DNA of 64,000 bases from Neptunicella marina (GCF_014270035.1 NZ_JACNEP010000018.1:1-64000), one strand, 5' to 3'; numbered from the stretch's first letter, positions 30,649 to 40,249 are shown. Numbers and translations are program-made. The notes: generated from the letters alone by a model not told the origin.

Positions 30649-30719
30649 AAGCGCGTTACGGCCTGATACTGAAGTATAACGATATCTGTTGCTATCAGAT
30701 CAATATTTGAAACGCGCTT
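30649..30719 (+). other. Cloverleaf-like inverted-repeat structure upstream of the entericidin gene
   Basis: A perfect 9-bp outer stem (AAGCGCGTT at 30649-30657 with AACGCGCTT at 30711-30719) encloses three short hairpins (ATACT/AGTAT, TCTG/CAGA, TCAA/TTGA). It lies between the YqaE and entericidin genes. It may be a structured leader, a small RNA or a repeat element; no known RNA family was recognised. Confidence 0.35.
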
Positions 30720-30831
30720 GTTCCGGTTTATCAAATAAATATTCAACAATTAATTCATTGTGATGATGGCTATTCAGGTCAAAATCACAGGTTGTTTGTT
30801 GTGCATTAAATGTGCAGATAAGGAGAAAATG

Positions 30832-30978
30832 ATGAAAAACAGTAAAATGATGTCAGTGATATCTACATCTGTGATGCTGCTGACTTTATTACTTGGTCTG
30901 GCCGGTTGTGCCACGATTGAAGGGGCCGGCAAAGACATTGAATCAGCAGGCGAAGCTGTACAGGATGCAGCGGACTGA
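30832..30978 (+). CDS. Entericidin-type small lipoprotein
   Basis: 48 residues from the second of two adjacent ATGs, which is optimally spaced from AAGGAG (the first, at 30829, is only 3 bases away). The lipobox LAGC is followed by a mature part of about 23 residues, acidic and Ala/Gly-rich (EGAGKDIESAGEAVQDAA), the entericidin A/B pattern. These are outer-membrane lipoproteins often induced in stationary phase. It is followed by a strong terminator. Confidence 0.85.
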   Translation: MKNSKMMSVISTSVMLLTLLLGLAGCATIEGAGKDIESAGEAVQDAAD

Positions 30979-30995
30979 TTCTTATATTTAATCTA

Positions 30996-31022
30996 AGCCG
31001 CGATTTATTCGCGGCTTTTTTG
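30996..31022 (+). terminator. Rho-independent terminator after the entericidin gene
   Basis: AGCCGCG/CGCGGCT stem with a 7-base loop followed by a T run. Confidence 0.85.
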
Positions 31023-31257
31023 TACGTGATTAAAAACATTTAAAAATACCCGGTGATGCTTTGAAAAAATTGCTGATGCTTTGTAAAAAAGTTACAGGAA
31101 TCCTGAAGTTTTATTTTGTTTTAATAAAGCTCTTTGTTAAAAAGTTGATTAAAAACAAATGGATAGATTGGTTTTTGGAGCTGGCATAACGGTTGCAGTG
31201 ATAAACATGAAGGTAACCATTAGTTGTTATCAAATTTTTAAGCAAATGGAGGAAATT

Positions 31258-31584
31258 ATGGCTACTCAAGCAAAAACGACCACCAGTGCTAGCAGTAAAC
31301 CAAATGGCAGAGTGGAATCACATTCGCCTATATCGGACAAAATGACCGATACCCTGCATCATTCCGTTGATGCTTTAGGTGAGCGAGCCAGTCGCACCGA
31401 AGAAAAGTTGCGTGATACAGCGTCTGCCTCTGCCGAAAGTATCAGTGAAAAACAACGCATGGTTCAGACTAAATGGAAAAAGTCATCGGTACGTCGTTAT
31501 GCGGTTGAAAACCCATTAGCAACCGCTGGTGTGGCATTTGCCGCTGGTATGGTATTGACCAGTCTGTTGCGTAAAAAGTCCTAG
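31258..31584 (+). CDS. DUF883 (ElaB/YqjD-like) membrane-anchored protein
   Basis: 108 residues from the ATG behind GGAGGAA (the frame is open further upstream without support). The N-terminal part is Ser/Thr-rich and helical. The C-terminus is a single membrane anchor followed by basic residues (GVAFAAGMVLTSLLRKK), preceded by the ENPLATAG motif. E. coli YqjD and ElaB of this family bind ribosomes at the membrane in stationary phase. It is first of a three-gene yqjD-yqjE-like operon. Confidence 0.8.
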   Translation: MATQAKTTTSASSKPNGRVESHSPISDKMTDTLHHSVDALGERASRTEEKLRDTASASAESISEKQRMVQTKWKKSSVRRYAVENPLATAGVAFAAGMVLTSLLRKKS

Positions 31585-31598
31585 CAGGATACTTACTT

Positions 31599-32078
31599 AT
31601 GTCTGATTCTGAACACTTGAATTCAGCCACGGACCAGCAGGATGACGCATCGCTTAGCGATGTGTTACCTGCTGCACAGCAATTTATTTATGCGTGGCAA
31701 GCTCGTGTTGAAAACGGTCTGGGCTTATTACAGGCAGATATTCGTTTATCTCTTAAGGCACTGGCCATTTGTGCCATGACAACACTTTTTTTAGTGGCGG
31801 CCACTATTAGTTTATGGCTTGGGATAAATATTGCGATTGCCATTGGATTACATCAACTGGGTGTGTACTGGTTATTTACTTTTCTGACTATTTTGACCTT
31901 TAATGCCGGTGCATTCTGGTGGCTGTTACGTTTGTTTAAGGGGGCTTACCGCGCGATTTTTCTGCGAACCTCATTCAATCACCTCTTTGGACAGCAATCG
32001 TCGGAACCAGCGGATGCAGAGTCAGTAAGCGATAATACTGATACTGCGGACTCATCGGCGATGGATAAAGCCGCGTAA
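31599..32078 (+). CDS. YqjE-like phage-holin-superfamily membrane protein
   Basis: A 159-residue protein with a hydrophilic N-terminus, two membrane helices (about 54-78 and 86-108) and a hydrophilic acidic tail. Position directly after the DUF883 gene and topology match YqjE (holin 3.6 superfamily). The function in E. coli is unknown; co-expression with YqjD in stationary phase is known. Confidence 0.7.
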   Translation: MSDSEHLNSATDQQDDASLSDVLPAAQQFIYAWQARVENGLGLLQADIRLSLKALAICAMTTLFLVAATISLWLGINIAIAIGLHQLGVYWLFTFLTILTFNAGAFWWLLRLFKGAYRAIFLRTSFNHLFGQQSSEPADAESVSDNTDTADSSAMDKAA

Positions 32079-32117
32079 TCAAACGACCAATATCAGATAA
32101 CTCACAGGAGAAGCATG

Positions 32118-32384
32118 ATGCAATTGTTAACTCATCCCGCAGACTATTTTTTGCAAAAAAGATCTTCTGACCTCAAAGAGGCGCGTGGTCATTATCAACA
32201 AAGTGTGGTCTACAGCCGTATTGCGGGTGAACAAGCTAAAAATGTAACACTTGCAGTCGTTAGTTCACCCACAGGGCTGGGTATCGCCTTTGGCATGGGA
32301 TGTATCAAGGGGCTGGATAGTGATTCTTCGGTTAAAGCTCACAGTATGGGACTACTTAACCGGGTATTGGTGAGTTTATTATAA
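32118..32384 (+). CDS. Small YqjK-position protein
   Basis: 88 residues from the second of two ATGs, better spaced from AGGAG than the first at 32115. It has one weakly hydrophobic segment (VTLAVVSSPTGLGIAFGMGCIKGL). It holds the third position of a yqjD-yqjE-yqjK-like operon but is not clearly homologous to YqjK by eye. Confidence 0.6.
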   Translation: MQLLTHPADYFLQKRSSDLKEARGHYQQSVVYSRIAGEQAKNVTLAVVSSPTGLGIAFGMGCIKGLDSDSSVKAHSMGLLNRVLVSLL

Positions 32385-32397
32385 GCCACCGCAAGCG

Positions 32398-33624
32398 CTA
32401 CAGCGCTTTGCGGTTTGGCATTACAACGTTGGCGAAAATTAATCCGGCGAGCAAAGACATAAAGATCAAAAACGTTTCCTGCCCAATATGTTCTGCACGC
32501 ACAAAATCCTGACCCGAGATAAATGAGTTTAGACCGATATAGGTTTTAGAGCCGGGAACCAAAACAATGAGTCCAGGCATTGCCACAATCGTCGAAGGGG
32601 AATTGGTCAAACGCGAAAATCCATTGGCATACACGCCCAGTGCAAATGCGCCGAGAAAGGTACCTAAGCCGTTTGCCATAAATTCGCTACCGTACACAGT
32701 TGCACTGTAGGCAATAAACGCTGACAACACGCTCCAGAACATATGTTTGCAGCGAGTACGAAATATTGGCATGAGTGAAATACTGAGTAACAGGATTGCC
32801 AGCCAGGTAGACCAGTATGGTAAAGACGCCGCCGGAACGAACTCATTTTGTCCAAACAAGCCAAATCCGACACTGATGCCCAGAAACGCACCAAAATACA
32901 ATTTAAACAGTTGCATAATGGCATCCATAATACGAGCTGTGCCTGAAACCAGATTGCGTGATGATAATTCTGCAAGCCCCATAGTGAGAGCCAGACCTGG
33001 CACCAGAATGATCACTGAGGATAGAACAATTAGCGGGATATTAATGCCCGGATCCCAGTAAGCACTAATAGCACAGGCGATAAAACCTACAGAAAAAGAA
33101 GTAATTGGCTCCAGCATTAAAGCCACACGACGTGAGCGACCCGACCATAACACCCAAATGTAGGTGACTAAGCCTAATAATGCAGACCATAAAATTTCCG
33201 GCCAGCTCGCCCCCATCAACATGGCAAAAGCACCGGTTGAAGAACCAAAACCTGCGCCGGTAATCAACTTGCCGTAGGGGCTGGGCAGCTGATCAATGTC
33301 ATCCAGTTGTGCATCGGCTTCTGCCAGAGATAATTCCCCCGAAAGCAGACGACTGGCCAGCTCATCGGTGCGCGATAAGGCATTCATATCCAGCTCACCT
33401 GGCTGTAACCGGGCCGCGTGGTTATATTCGTCTTCGTGTTTATCACTCCAGATAACAAAGGTGAGTGATGTTGGTGTCGCGATAAAAGAAGCACGTACCC
33501 CCAGATAGTGAGCAATATCGGTTAAGTAAGCTTCCAGACGGAATGCAGGTGTTCCGTATTTGTGCAGCATTTTGCCTAACTTAACGATAAATTTTCGAAT
33601 CTGAATGAATTCAAACTTGTTCAC
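32398..33624 (-). CDS. Threonine/serine exporter-family protein (ThrE type)
   Basis: A 408-residue membrane protein. The N-terminal cytoplasmic domain (KFIVKLGKMLHKYGTPAFRLE, SFIATPTSLTF) is followed by about ten helices, corresponding to the fused ThrE and ThrE_2 modules found in Corynebacterium ThrE. In proteobacteria the two halves are often separate (YjjP/YjjB); here they are one chain. Expected role: export of threonine, serine or small dicarboxylates. Monocistronic. Confidence 0.85.
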   Translation of the reverse strand: MNKFEFIQIRKFIVKLGKMLHKYGTPAFRLEAYLTDIAHYLGVRASFIATPTSLTFVIWSDKHEDEYNHAARLQPGELDMNALSRTDELASRLLSGELSLAEADAQLDDIDQLPSPYGKLITGAGFGSSTGAFAMLMGASWPEILWSALLGLVTYIWVLWSGRSRRVALMLEPITSFSVGFIACAISAYWDPGINIPLIVLSSVIILVPGLALTMGLAELSSRNLVSGTARIMDAIMQLFKLYFGAFLGISVGFGLFGQNEFVPAASLPYWSTWLAILLLSISLMPIFRTRCKHMFWSVLSAFIAYSATVYGSEFMANGLGTFLGAFALGVYANGFSRLTNSPSTIVAMPGLIVLVPGSKTYIGLNSFISGQDFVRAEHIGQETFLIFMSLLAGLIFANVVMPNRKAL

Positions 33625-33935
33625 TTTGTCGGTTAACTCCGGTACCTAAGGGTTTAAAAATTTGCGCGGATTGTAGTGTTGTTAATTTTGTCGTGCAATG
33701 CACATTTTTTGTTCTCTTTGAATTAGATAAACTAATGTGTTAATGGTTTGTTTTATGTTTTTCCATTCGTTGTAACTATAAGTAATATAACAATTTTTAT
33801 AGATTACTAAATGTGGCTTGTGGCCAATTAAAAATAATCATTAGTTAATGGTATAAAATTGGAGGGATAGATTTGTAGTCAATCGGTTACACTGTCGGTG
33901 CTGGCTGTAATTTATTCAATTAAAAGGAGTTTATA
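33625..33935. other. AT-rich intergenic region without a gene
   Basis: About 310 bases between divergent genes. It presumably holds both promoters. No ORF with a ribosome-binding site, clear repeat or terminator was seen. Confidence 0.5.
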
Positions 33936-34403
33936 GTGAACAAACTAAAATGTGCGTTGGTTTTATTATTTGCCTGGCCAATTATGCTGCATGCTGAACA
34001 AACAAAGCAGTTTGGTGAGGTATCGGCAGATATGTTGCTTCGGCAGGATGCGGTGTTCAGGCAACATTATGACAGTTTTTCTCCAGGCAGTGATCAACTT
34101 CAGTTAATGCGCCAGTTAACTGGTAAGCGACTTGTGGTGTTATTTGGGCGCTGGTGCCATGATAGTCAGCGCGAGGTGCCAAAGCTGCTCAAATTATTAA
34201 CACAATCAAATGTCGCACTTGAGCGGTTAACCTTAATCGCGGTAGACAGGCAAAAAACAACACCAGACCAACTCGAACAGCCTTTTGATTTGAAATATAC
34301 CCCAACTATTATTTTATTTGACCAGCAAGCTGAACTCGGGCGAATTATTGAAACGCCCCAGCAAGGTATCGCCGAAGATCTGGCGGCAATGCTTAGCCCT
34401 TAA
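33936..34403 (+). CDS. Exported thioredoxin-fold protein with CxxS-type site
   Basis: A 155-residue protein with GTG start behind AAAGGAG and a signal peptide (about 1-20, ending LHA). The thioredoxin-like core is seen in LVVLFGRWCHDSQREVPKLL, with the active-site position WCHDS (only one Cys), and the cis-Pro region YTPTIILFD. A lone Cys suggests it is not a classical disulphide reductase; it could be a monothiol or scaffold protein in the periplasm. Confidence 0.72.
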   Translation: MNKLKCALVLLFAWPIMLHAEQTKQFGEVSADMLLRQDAVFRQHYDSFSPGSDQLQLMRQLTGKRLVVLFGRWCHDSQREVPKLLKLLTQSNVALERLTLIAVDRQKTTPDQLEQPFDLKYTPTIILFDQQAELGRIIETPQQGIAEDLAAMLSP

Positions 34404-34644
34404 ATAACAATATACGGAATAAATAGTGTCGGAATATTTTACAGTTTAGATAATTTGGGTTCAGGTAATAGTTTATAACATATTGAAAAATAAGATTTAA
34501 TTAAAAGATAAACCTAAGTTGAATTCATGGTTTAAAAATTGCTTACAAAGGAGGCTGCGTCAAAAAAGCAACGCAAACACCTGAACGTAGTAATAGCAAT
34601 ACTTTAAGTCAGTTAATTTTTAAACATTCCAGTTCCATCTCCAC

Positions 34645-34683
34645 AAAAGCCGTGTATACAGGAGCGTACGCATGGCTTTTTTA
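34645..34683 (+). terminator. Long terminator hairpin, possible small-RNA 3' end
   Basis: A stem of 15 positions with one mismatch (AAAAGCCGTGTATAC paired with GTACGCATGGCTTTT) and a 6-base loop AGGAGC, followed by a T run. The distance from the upstream gene suggests that it closes a separate short transcript; no known sRNA family was recognised. Confidence 0.55.
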
Positions 34684-34745
34684 TTGCAAAATCTGCATTG
34701 AATATGATGTTTTTTGTTATTCAACTCCGGAAATCCTACTGTGCG

Positions 34746-34760
34746 TTAACAAAATGTTAA
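34746..34760. promoter_or_regulatory. Palindromic operator candidate upstream of the GH9 gene
   Basis: TTAACA-AAA-TGTTAA, a perfect inverted repeat about 53 bases before the GH9 start. Its position suits an operator; the binding protein is unknown. Confidence 0.4.
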
Positions 34761-34812
34761 AGCTGTGATTAGATAGTACTTACCTGATCACTAATAAGAA
34801 TAAGGTAACAGT

Positions 34813-37308
34813 ATGAGCCGTTATATCCGTCATCTTAGTTTATGTTTAAGTACATTATTATTTTCGTCTTCATTGTTTGCCGCCAACGGGTTAAAAGCTA
34901 ATGACGACAGTACCTTTTTTATGCCGGGCTTAAGTGTAAACGTTTTCACTGATATTTACCCCGATGGACATCAAACCGGTGTCACAGTTATCCAGCATGG
35001 TAGTCGCGTTGCAGCTAATGGCGACCTGCGTTTAGAAGTCTCACCTGGGCAATGGTCACCGATGCCTACCAATGTGGGCAAAAGTCACATTGATAGCCGG
35101 AACAATATTATCAGTCAGCGGCTTGCTTACCCTGACCCCAGTAAAAATCGCACTGGTTTTAATCCGATTAACTATCCCGATTTAAACTTTGAATATGAAG
35201 TAAAAGTAACGGGATTAGGCGATAACCGCTTTGCCATCACTGTGGATTTAGACAAACCAATTCCTGCTGACTGGGTAGGCAAAATTGGCTTTAATTTTGA
35301 ATTATTCCCGCAGGAGTTATTTGGTAAATCGTTTTTAATGGACGAGCAATCCGGCTTATTTAGCACTCAGCCCAATGGCCCTGTGGCTGACATTGCAGAT
35401 GAAGTGTTAGCTAAACCTGTGGCAACCGGTAAAAAATTAGTGGTTGCACCTGAATCCGATTTACAGCGTTTGGTGATTAGCAGTGAATCGGTGCCGTTAG
35501 AATTATGGGACGGTCGTACTAATCACAATAACGGGTGGTATATCGTGCGTTCTGCGATCCCTGCCGGCGCCACTAAAAACGCCATTCGCTGGGTGGTGGA
35601 TGCAAACGTTGATAAAAGCTGGCGCTACCAGCCAGTGATTCAGCATTCTCAGGTTGGCTATGGCACTCAGGCGCATAAAAATATCGTGATTGAACAAGAC
35701 AAGCGCGATACGCAGGCATCGAATCTTACTTTATATCGGTTAAGTGAAAAGGGCAGGGAGCAAGTTCAGCAGGTAACGGTAAAACCCTGGGGCACCTTTT
35801 TACGTTATCAGTATATGCATTATGATTTTGTTGATGTTACCAGGCCCGGCATGTATCAGCTTGAATACCGTGGACAGTTTTCCAGTCCGTTTAAAATCTC
35901 CGATGATGTTTTAAGCCGTCATGCCTGGCAACCGACACTGGAGTATTACCTGCCGGTGCAAATGTGCCACATGCGTGTGGAAGAAAAATATCGCATTTGG
36001 CATGGCATTGACCATTTAGATGATGCACGCATGATGCCGCTGGATACTAACCATTTTGATGGCTATTTGTCTGGTTCCGAGACCTTAACCCGCTTTCAAC
36101 CCGGTGAGCGGGTACCGGGTTTAAACGCCGGTGGCTGGCATGATGCAGGGGACTATGATTTACGTGTCGAATCGCAAATCGGCACGGTTTGGCGGCTGGC
36201 TGCCATGGTCGAAGAGTTTGGCTTGTCGTTAGATAGTACGTCTATTGATCAACAACATAAAATAACGCATATCCATCAACCGGACGGCAAAAACGACGCA
36301 TTGCAACAAATTGAGCACGGATTGTTAACCGTACTGGGTGGCTACAACAGTATGGGGCGTTTATACCGTGGCATTATTGTGCCAACCATTCCGCAATATG
36401 TGATGCTTGGAGATGCGGCTAATCAAACCGACAATTTAGCGTTTGATCCTGCATTAAAATCTTCTGAGAGCCAAAATGGCCGTAGCGGAAAACCTGATGA
36501 CCGTTGGGTATTTACAGAAAATAATCCCAATCGTGAGTTATATGTTGCCGCTGGTTTGGCCGCTGCCAGTCGTGTTATGCAAACTTATAATCCAGTCATG
36601 GCCAGCAATGCACTTAATGCTGCGAAAGATGTGTATCAAAAAGCCATTGGTGTGAGTGACGATATCGCCAATCAGGTGTTTGCCAGTGCCGAATTGTATA
36701 AGACCACAGGAGATGAGATTTATCGCAGGGCATTATTATCCCGTGAGGCCGAAATTATTGGCAATATAGATAAAACTGCATGGAGTTTAGGCCGGGTGAT
36801 CCATTCGCTAAATTCCCCGGATTTTGCAAAGAATGTAAAAGAAGCGGTAAAGGTGTATCAACTTGGTTTAACGCAACGCGCCCAAACAGAATCACCCTAT
36901 GGGGTGCCCTATAAACCTAATATATGGGGCGCAGGCTGGACCATTCAGCAATTTGGTGTTGAGCAATATTTTGTGCATAAAGGCTGGCCCGGTTTAGCTA
37001 AAACAGATGCGTTTGAGAATGCACTTAATTTTATTTTAGGTGCGCATCCGGGCAGTAATAATATTTCCTTTGCCTCTGGTGTAGGCGCGAAATCGGCTAC
37101 GGTAGCGTACGGTGTAAATCGTGCTGACTGGAGTTATATCCCCGGAGGGGTGATTTCCGGTACTGCGCTTATTCGCCCTGATTTACCGGAGCTTAAAACC
37201 TGGCCGTTCTTTTGGCAGCAAACCGAGTATGTGATGGGTGGTGGTGCCACCAATTATATGTTTCTGGCGATGGCGGTGGATCAGTTAAATCAGCAGCGTC
37301 GCAAATAA
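34813..37308 (+). CDS. Exported glycoside hydrolase family 9 enzyme
   Basis: An 831-residue protein with a signal peptide (about 1-23). It has an N-terminal beta-rich domain (to about 270), an Ig-like CelD_N segment (HSQVGYGTQAHKNIVI to SSPFKISDDV) and a GH9 (alpha/alpha)6 catalytic domain. The catalytic Asp motif appears as AGGWHDAGDYD. GH9 enzymes cleave beta-1,4-glucans; in Vibrio a GH9 enzyme of the chitobiose cluster is an exo-glucosaminidase. With a GH20 hexosaminidase 9 kb downstream, action on chitosan-type oligomers is possible, but cellulose-like substrates are equally open. Confidence 0.85.
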   Translation: MSRYIRHLSLCLSTLLFSSSLFAANGLKANDDSTFFMPGLSVNVFTDIYPDGHQTGVTVIQHGSRVAANGDLRLEVSPGQWSPMPTNVGKSHIDSRNNIISQRLAYPDPSKNRTGFNPINYPDLNFEYEVKVTGLGDNRFAITVDLDKPIPADWVGKIGFNFELFPQELFGKSFLMDEQSGLFSTQPNGPVADIADEVLAKPVATGKKLVVAPESDLQRLVISSESVPLELWDGRTNHNNGWYIVRSAIPAGATKNAIRWVVDANVDKSWRYQPVIQHSQVGYGTQAHKNIVIEQDKRDTQASNLTLYRLSEKGREQVQQVTVKPWGTFLRYQYMHYDFVDVTRPGMYQLEYRGQFSSPFKISDDVLSRHAWQPTLEYYLPVQMCHMRVEEKYRIWHGIDHLDDARMMPLDTNHFDGYLSGSETLTRFQPGERVPGLNAGGWHDAGDYDLRVESQIGTVWRLAAMVEEFGLSLDSTSIDQQHKITHIHQPDGKNDALQQIEHGLLTVLGGYNSMGRLYRGIIVPTIPQYVMLGDAANQTDNLAFDPALKSSESQNGRSGKPDDRWVFTENNPNRELYVAAGLAAASRVMQTYNPVMASNALNAAKDVYQKAIGVSDDIANQVFASAELYKTTGDEIYRRALLSREAEIIGNIDKTAWSLGRVIHSLNSPDFAKNVKEAVKVYQLGLTQRAQTESPYGVPYKPNIWGAGWTIQQFGVEQYFVHKGWPGLAKTDAFENALNFILGAHPGSNNISFASGVGAKSATVAYGVNRADWSYIPGGVISGTALIRPDLPELKTWPFFWQQTEYVMGGGATNYMFLAMAVDQLNQQRRK

Positions 37309-37319
37309 CAATAATAAAA

Positions 37320-37351
37320 AGCAGGCTGTGTTTATTTAAACAGAGCCTGCT
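37320..37351. terminator. Inverted repeat between GH9 and ccoG
   Basis: AGCAGGCT (37320-37327) and AGCCTGCT (37344-37351) form an 8-bp stem between convergent genes. It lacks a long T run, so it is a weak but plausible bidirectional terminator. Confidence 0.55.
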
Positions 37352-37360
37352 GACCTAAAT

Positions 37361-38737
37361 TTAATTCCATGCACCTTCGCCGGCATAAAACAGGTTGGTT
37401 TTATGTTGAGTGTCATGCGTTTTTGTATCTGTTATGACAAACTCAAATTGCGATTGTCTTTGTTGCGGTGTGTGTTGGGTGGCTAACGCTATTGTCGCGG
37501 TGCCATGACTTTCTGCGGCAACCGTTATTTTGCTGCTGCCTTCAATTACTGCTCCATCCAGCCGAGCCGTTGATAAATGATAGGTTTTGCTTTGTTGAGA
37601 CTTATTCAAAATTTTGATGGTGTAAGTATTCTCGACTTGTCCGTGATTATTAATACGATACAAAGTGTGGCGATCGCGAATAATGCTGACCTCAAAATCG
37701 TGGCGCCATAATGCCCAGGTGCCGATGGCTGACAACGTCAGGCACATTGCCAGCGCGTAACCTAAACTGGCCACTAAACTGCTTTTACTCTTAGCCGCTT
37801 GCTCAAACTTAATTAAACCATGTGCGTAGTTAAATTTATCCATGGTATTGTCGCAGGCATCAATGCATAAGCCGCAATTGATGCATTCGTATTGCAGACC
37901 TTCACGAATATCGATGCCAACCGGGCATACCTGCACACATAAGCCACAATCAACACAATCACCTAACTGCTCTGGACGGCTATTACGTTTACGTGGACCA
38001 CGGTTTTCACCACGTTGTTTATCATAAGTTACCAGAGTGGTGGCACTGTCAAACATCACTGACTGGAAGCGTGAATAAGGGCAAATATGCTGACACATTT
38101 TTTCGCGGATCCACACCGCATTGATGTAGGTACAGCCAGCGAAAAACCATACCCAACCCTGAATTAACGGTGATGCTGTAAATGTAAAAAATGAAGAATA
38201 TAGTGTTGGAGCCTCGATGAAATAAGACATAAACACCAAAGCTGTCAGTAACGATAAAGCGCCCCAAATGAGATGTTTGCTCACTTTTTTTAGCACTTTG
38301 ATGCCGGATGCTGGCTGTTTATCTAATTGACGGCTTTGATTGGCACTGCCTTCAATGCGTCTTTCTATCCAGTTATACATTAAGGTCCACACCGTTTGCG
38401 GGCAGGCAAAACCACACCATATTCGGCCATATTTTTTAGAGACATAAAAAAGCGCAAAGGCACCCAGAATAAACAGTAACCCAAAGACCATTAAATCCTG
38501 AGGGTACAAACTGACATTAAAGAAACGCAGATGTTGCTGGCTCACATCAAACAAAATGGCCTGGCGCTGGTTAAATTGCAGCAATGGCAGCAATACAAAT
38601 AAACCCACCAACAGTAGGTTTAAACCACGTCGGATGCGCTGAAAATATCCGGACTGCTCACGAATATAAATTTTGCCACTGGTTACCGGGGCTCTGAATA
38701 TAATGTCTTTCTCAGCAATACTGGCAGGATCCACCAT
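37361..38737 (-). CDS. ccoG: Cytochrome c oxidase accessory protein CcoG
   Basis: A 458-residue membrane iron-sulphur protein (FixG/RdxA family) involved in copper supply and assembly of cbb3-type cytochrome oxidase. The start at 38737 is chosen for GAGGAG just upstream, although the frame is open to 38857. It has five or six helices, the CGFACPQTVWT motif, and two 4Fe-4S motifs (CVDCGLCVQVCP and CINCGLCIDACD). The ccoNOPQ genes are not next to it, which is not unusual for ccoG in this group. Confidence 0.93.
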   Translation of the reverse strand: MVDPASIAEKDIIFRAPVTSGKIYIREQSGYFQRIRRGLNLLLVGLFVLLPLLQFNQRQAILFDVSQQHLRFFNVSLYPQDLMVFGLLFILGAFALFYVSKKYGRIWCGFACPQTVWTLMYNWIERRIEGSANQSRQLDKQPASGIKVLKKVSKHLIWGALSLLTALVFMSYFIEAPTLYSSFFTFTASPLIQGWVWFFAGCTYINAVWIREKMCQHICPYSRFQSVMFDSATTLVTYDKQRGENRGPRKRNSRPEQLGDCVDCGLCVQVCPVGIDIREGLQYECINCGLCIDACDNTMDKFNYAHGLIKFEQAAKSKSSLVASLGYALAMCLTLSAIGTWALWRHDFEVSIIRDRHTLYRINNHGQVENTYTIKILNKSQQSKTYHLSTARLDGAVIEGSSKITVAAESHGTATIALATQHTPQQRQSQFEFVITDTKTHDTQHKTNLFYAGEGAWN

Positions 38738-38836
38738 TAACTCCTCAGGTAAATAATACGCTGCGCAGTCTAGTGGTTTAATCTGACCTTTATAGATACA
38801 ATAAATTAAATTTTTATGGGTACAGTTTGCTTGGGT

Positions 38837-40249
38837 ATGAATGAGTTTATTTATCAAAAGCTGGTAAAAGCGTTGTCACAACAAATTGAAGACGCAGTGT
38901 GGCAACCTGGCGACAAAATACCCTCTATCCGTGCGCTTGCGTCGCAATTTGATGTCGCTAAGGTGTCGGTACAGCATGCTTTGCATCGGCTTGAAGCCGC
39001 TGGATTGGTGCAGGCCAAACCACGCTCTGGTTATTATGTCACGGCAAAGGCTGTTGGATATAAACAACAGCCCACGTCGCTGATACCAAATAAACCCCAA
39101 ATTGCCAAAGTGCCGGACGTGTTCCATTCCATCATGGCGCGAGGGGCTGCCTTTGATATTTTGCCGGCAGCGCGTGATAAATCCGAACATAATCAACATA
39201 TTGCTTTGTTAAATCGTCATATTGGCCGGGCCAGTCGTATACACGCAGACAGGCACGCCAGTTATTATGGCGATCCTGCCGGTGACAGCGAACTTAGACA
39301 ACAATTACGTCAACATTATCAACAACATGGCGTCTATCTAGCTCAGGAAGAGATTTGTATTACGTCGGGCTGCCAGCATAGTTTGTTTTTAGCCTTAATG
39401 AGTTGTTGTGAACCGGGCGATACGGTCGCCATTGAAAGCCCGGCATTTTATGGTGTATTGCAGATCCTGATTAGCCTGAAACTGAAAGTGGTTGAAATTC
39501 CTGCCTCAGTTACGCAAGGGATTGAGTTGGATGAACTGGAAACGGCATTTAAAAAATGGCCAATTAAAGCGTGTGTGGTGAGCCCCAATTTTGCAACACC
39601 AACCGGTGCCTGCATGCCATTGCAAAACAAACATCGTTTGCTCGCGTTAGCTGAAAAACACCAGGTGGTGTTGATTGAAGATGATATCTATACGGAACTC
39701 GGATTTCACCTACGACCAGAGTGTCTAAAACAGTTCGATAAAAGCGGCAATGTGATCCACTGCAGTTCGCTGTCTAAATCGTTGTCGCGCGATTTACGTA
39801 CAGGCTGGATTAGTGGCGGCAAGTTTCACGATAAAATTGTGCATTTAAAGCTGGTGAATCAGTTAGCCAATAGCCTGAGCCTGCAACAGGGTGTGGCCAG
39901 CTTTATTGGAGAAGGGCACTTTAAGCGTTATTTATTGCAGCAACGAAGACGTCTGCTCAAGCAGCGTGATAATTGGGTGACAGCGATAAATCACTACTGG
40001 CCTGACGAAATCAGATATACCTTACCCGATGGTGGATTGTCGTTTTGGGTGGAATTCCCCAAACAAGTCGATACGCTAACGCTTTACCAGAACATGCTTA
40101 AGCACGATATTGTGCTTACCCCCGGCATGTTATTTTCCACTCAGTCACATTACTCAAATTGTTTGCGCCTCAGTTTTGCTCACCCGTTAACGTCAGCGCG
40201 TGAAAAAGCGCTGCAGAAAATTGCCCGGCAATTAAGCCGCTGTAAGTGA
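38837..40249 (+). CDS. MocR-type GntR/aminotransferase regulator
   Basis: About 470 residues. The N-terminal GntR winged helix (YQKLVKALSQQIEDAVWQPGDKIPSIRALA) is fused to a fold-type I aminotransferase domain with the PLP-binding region SSLSKSLSRDLRTGW (Lys of SLSKS). The layout resembles YdcR and PdxR. The ATG at 38837 begins the domain directly; an in-frame ATG at 38816 is the alternative and neither has a clear ribosome-binding site. It is divergent from ccoG. The regulated target cannot be deduced. Confidence 0.88.
   Translation: MNEFIYQKLVKALSQQIEDAVWQPGDKIPSIRALASQFDVAKVSVQHALHRLEAAGLVQAKPRSGYYVTAKAVGYKQQPTSLIPNKPQIAKVPDVFHSIMARGAAFDILPAARDKSEHNQHIALLNRHIGRASRIHADRHASYYGDPAGDSELRQQLRQHYQQHGVYLAQEEICITSGCQHSLFLALMSCCEPGDTVAIESPAFYGVLQILISLKLKVVEIPASVTQGIELDELETAFKKWPIKACVVSPNFATPTGACMPLQNKHRLLALAEKHQVVLIEDDIYTELGFHLRPECLKQFDKSGNVIHCSSLSKSLSRDLRTGWISGGKFHDKIVHLKLVNQLANSLSLQQGVASFIGEGHFKRYLLQQRRRLLKQRDNWVTAINHYWPDEIRYTLPDGGLSFWVEFPKQVDTLTLYQNMLKHDIVLTPGMLFSTQSHYSNCLRLSFAHPLTSAREKALQKIARQLSRCK

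Larger units (their letters stand above)
34404..34812. other. Intergenic region holding a strong terminator and an upstream palindrome
   Basis: 409 bases without a coding gene. It contains a long terminator hairpin at 34645-34683 and a palindrome at 34746-34760 (both listed separately). The terminator lies about 240 bases after the preceding gene, so an independent small RNA may end there. Confidence 0.5.

Noticed and set aside
34550-34690. Riboswitch upstream of the GH9 gene
   Set aside because: No match to the conserved cores I know (c-di-GMP, glycine, cobalamin, TPP), and the terminator is too far from the gene start.
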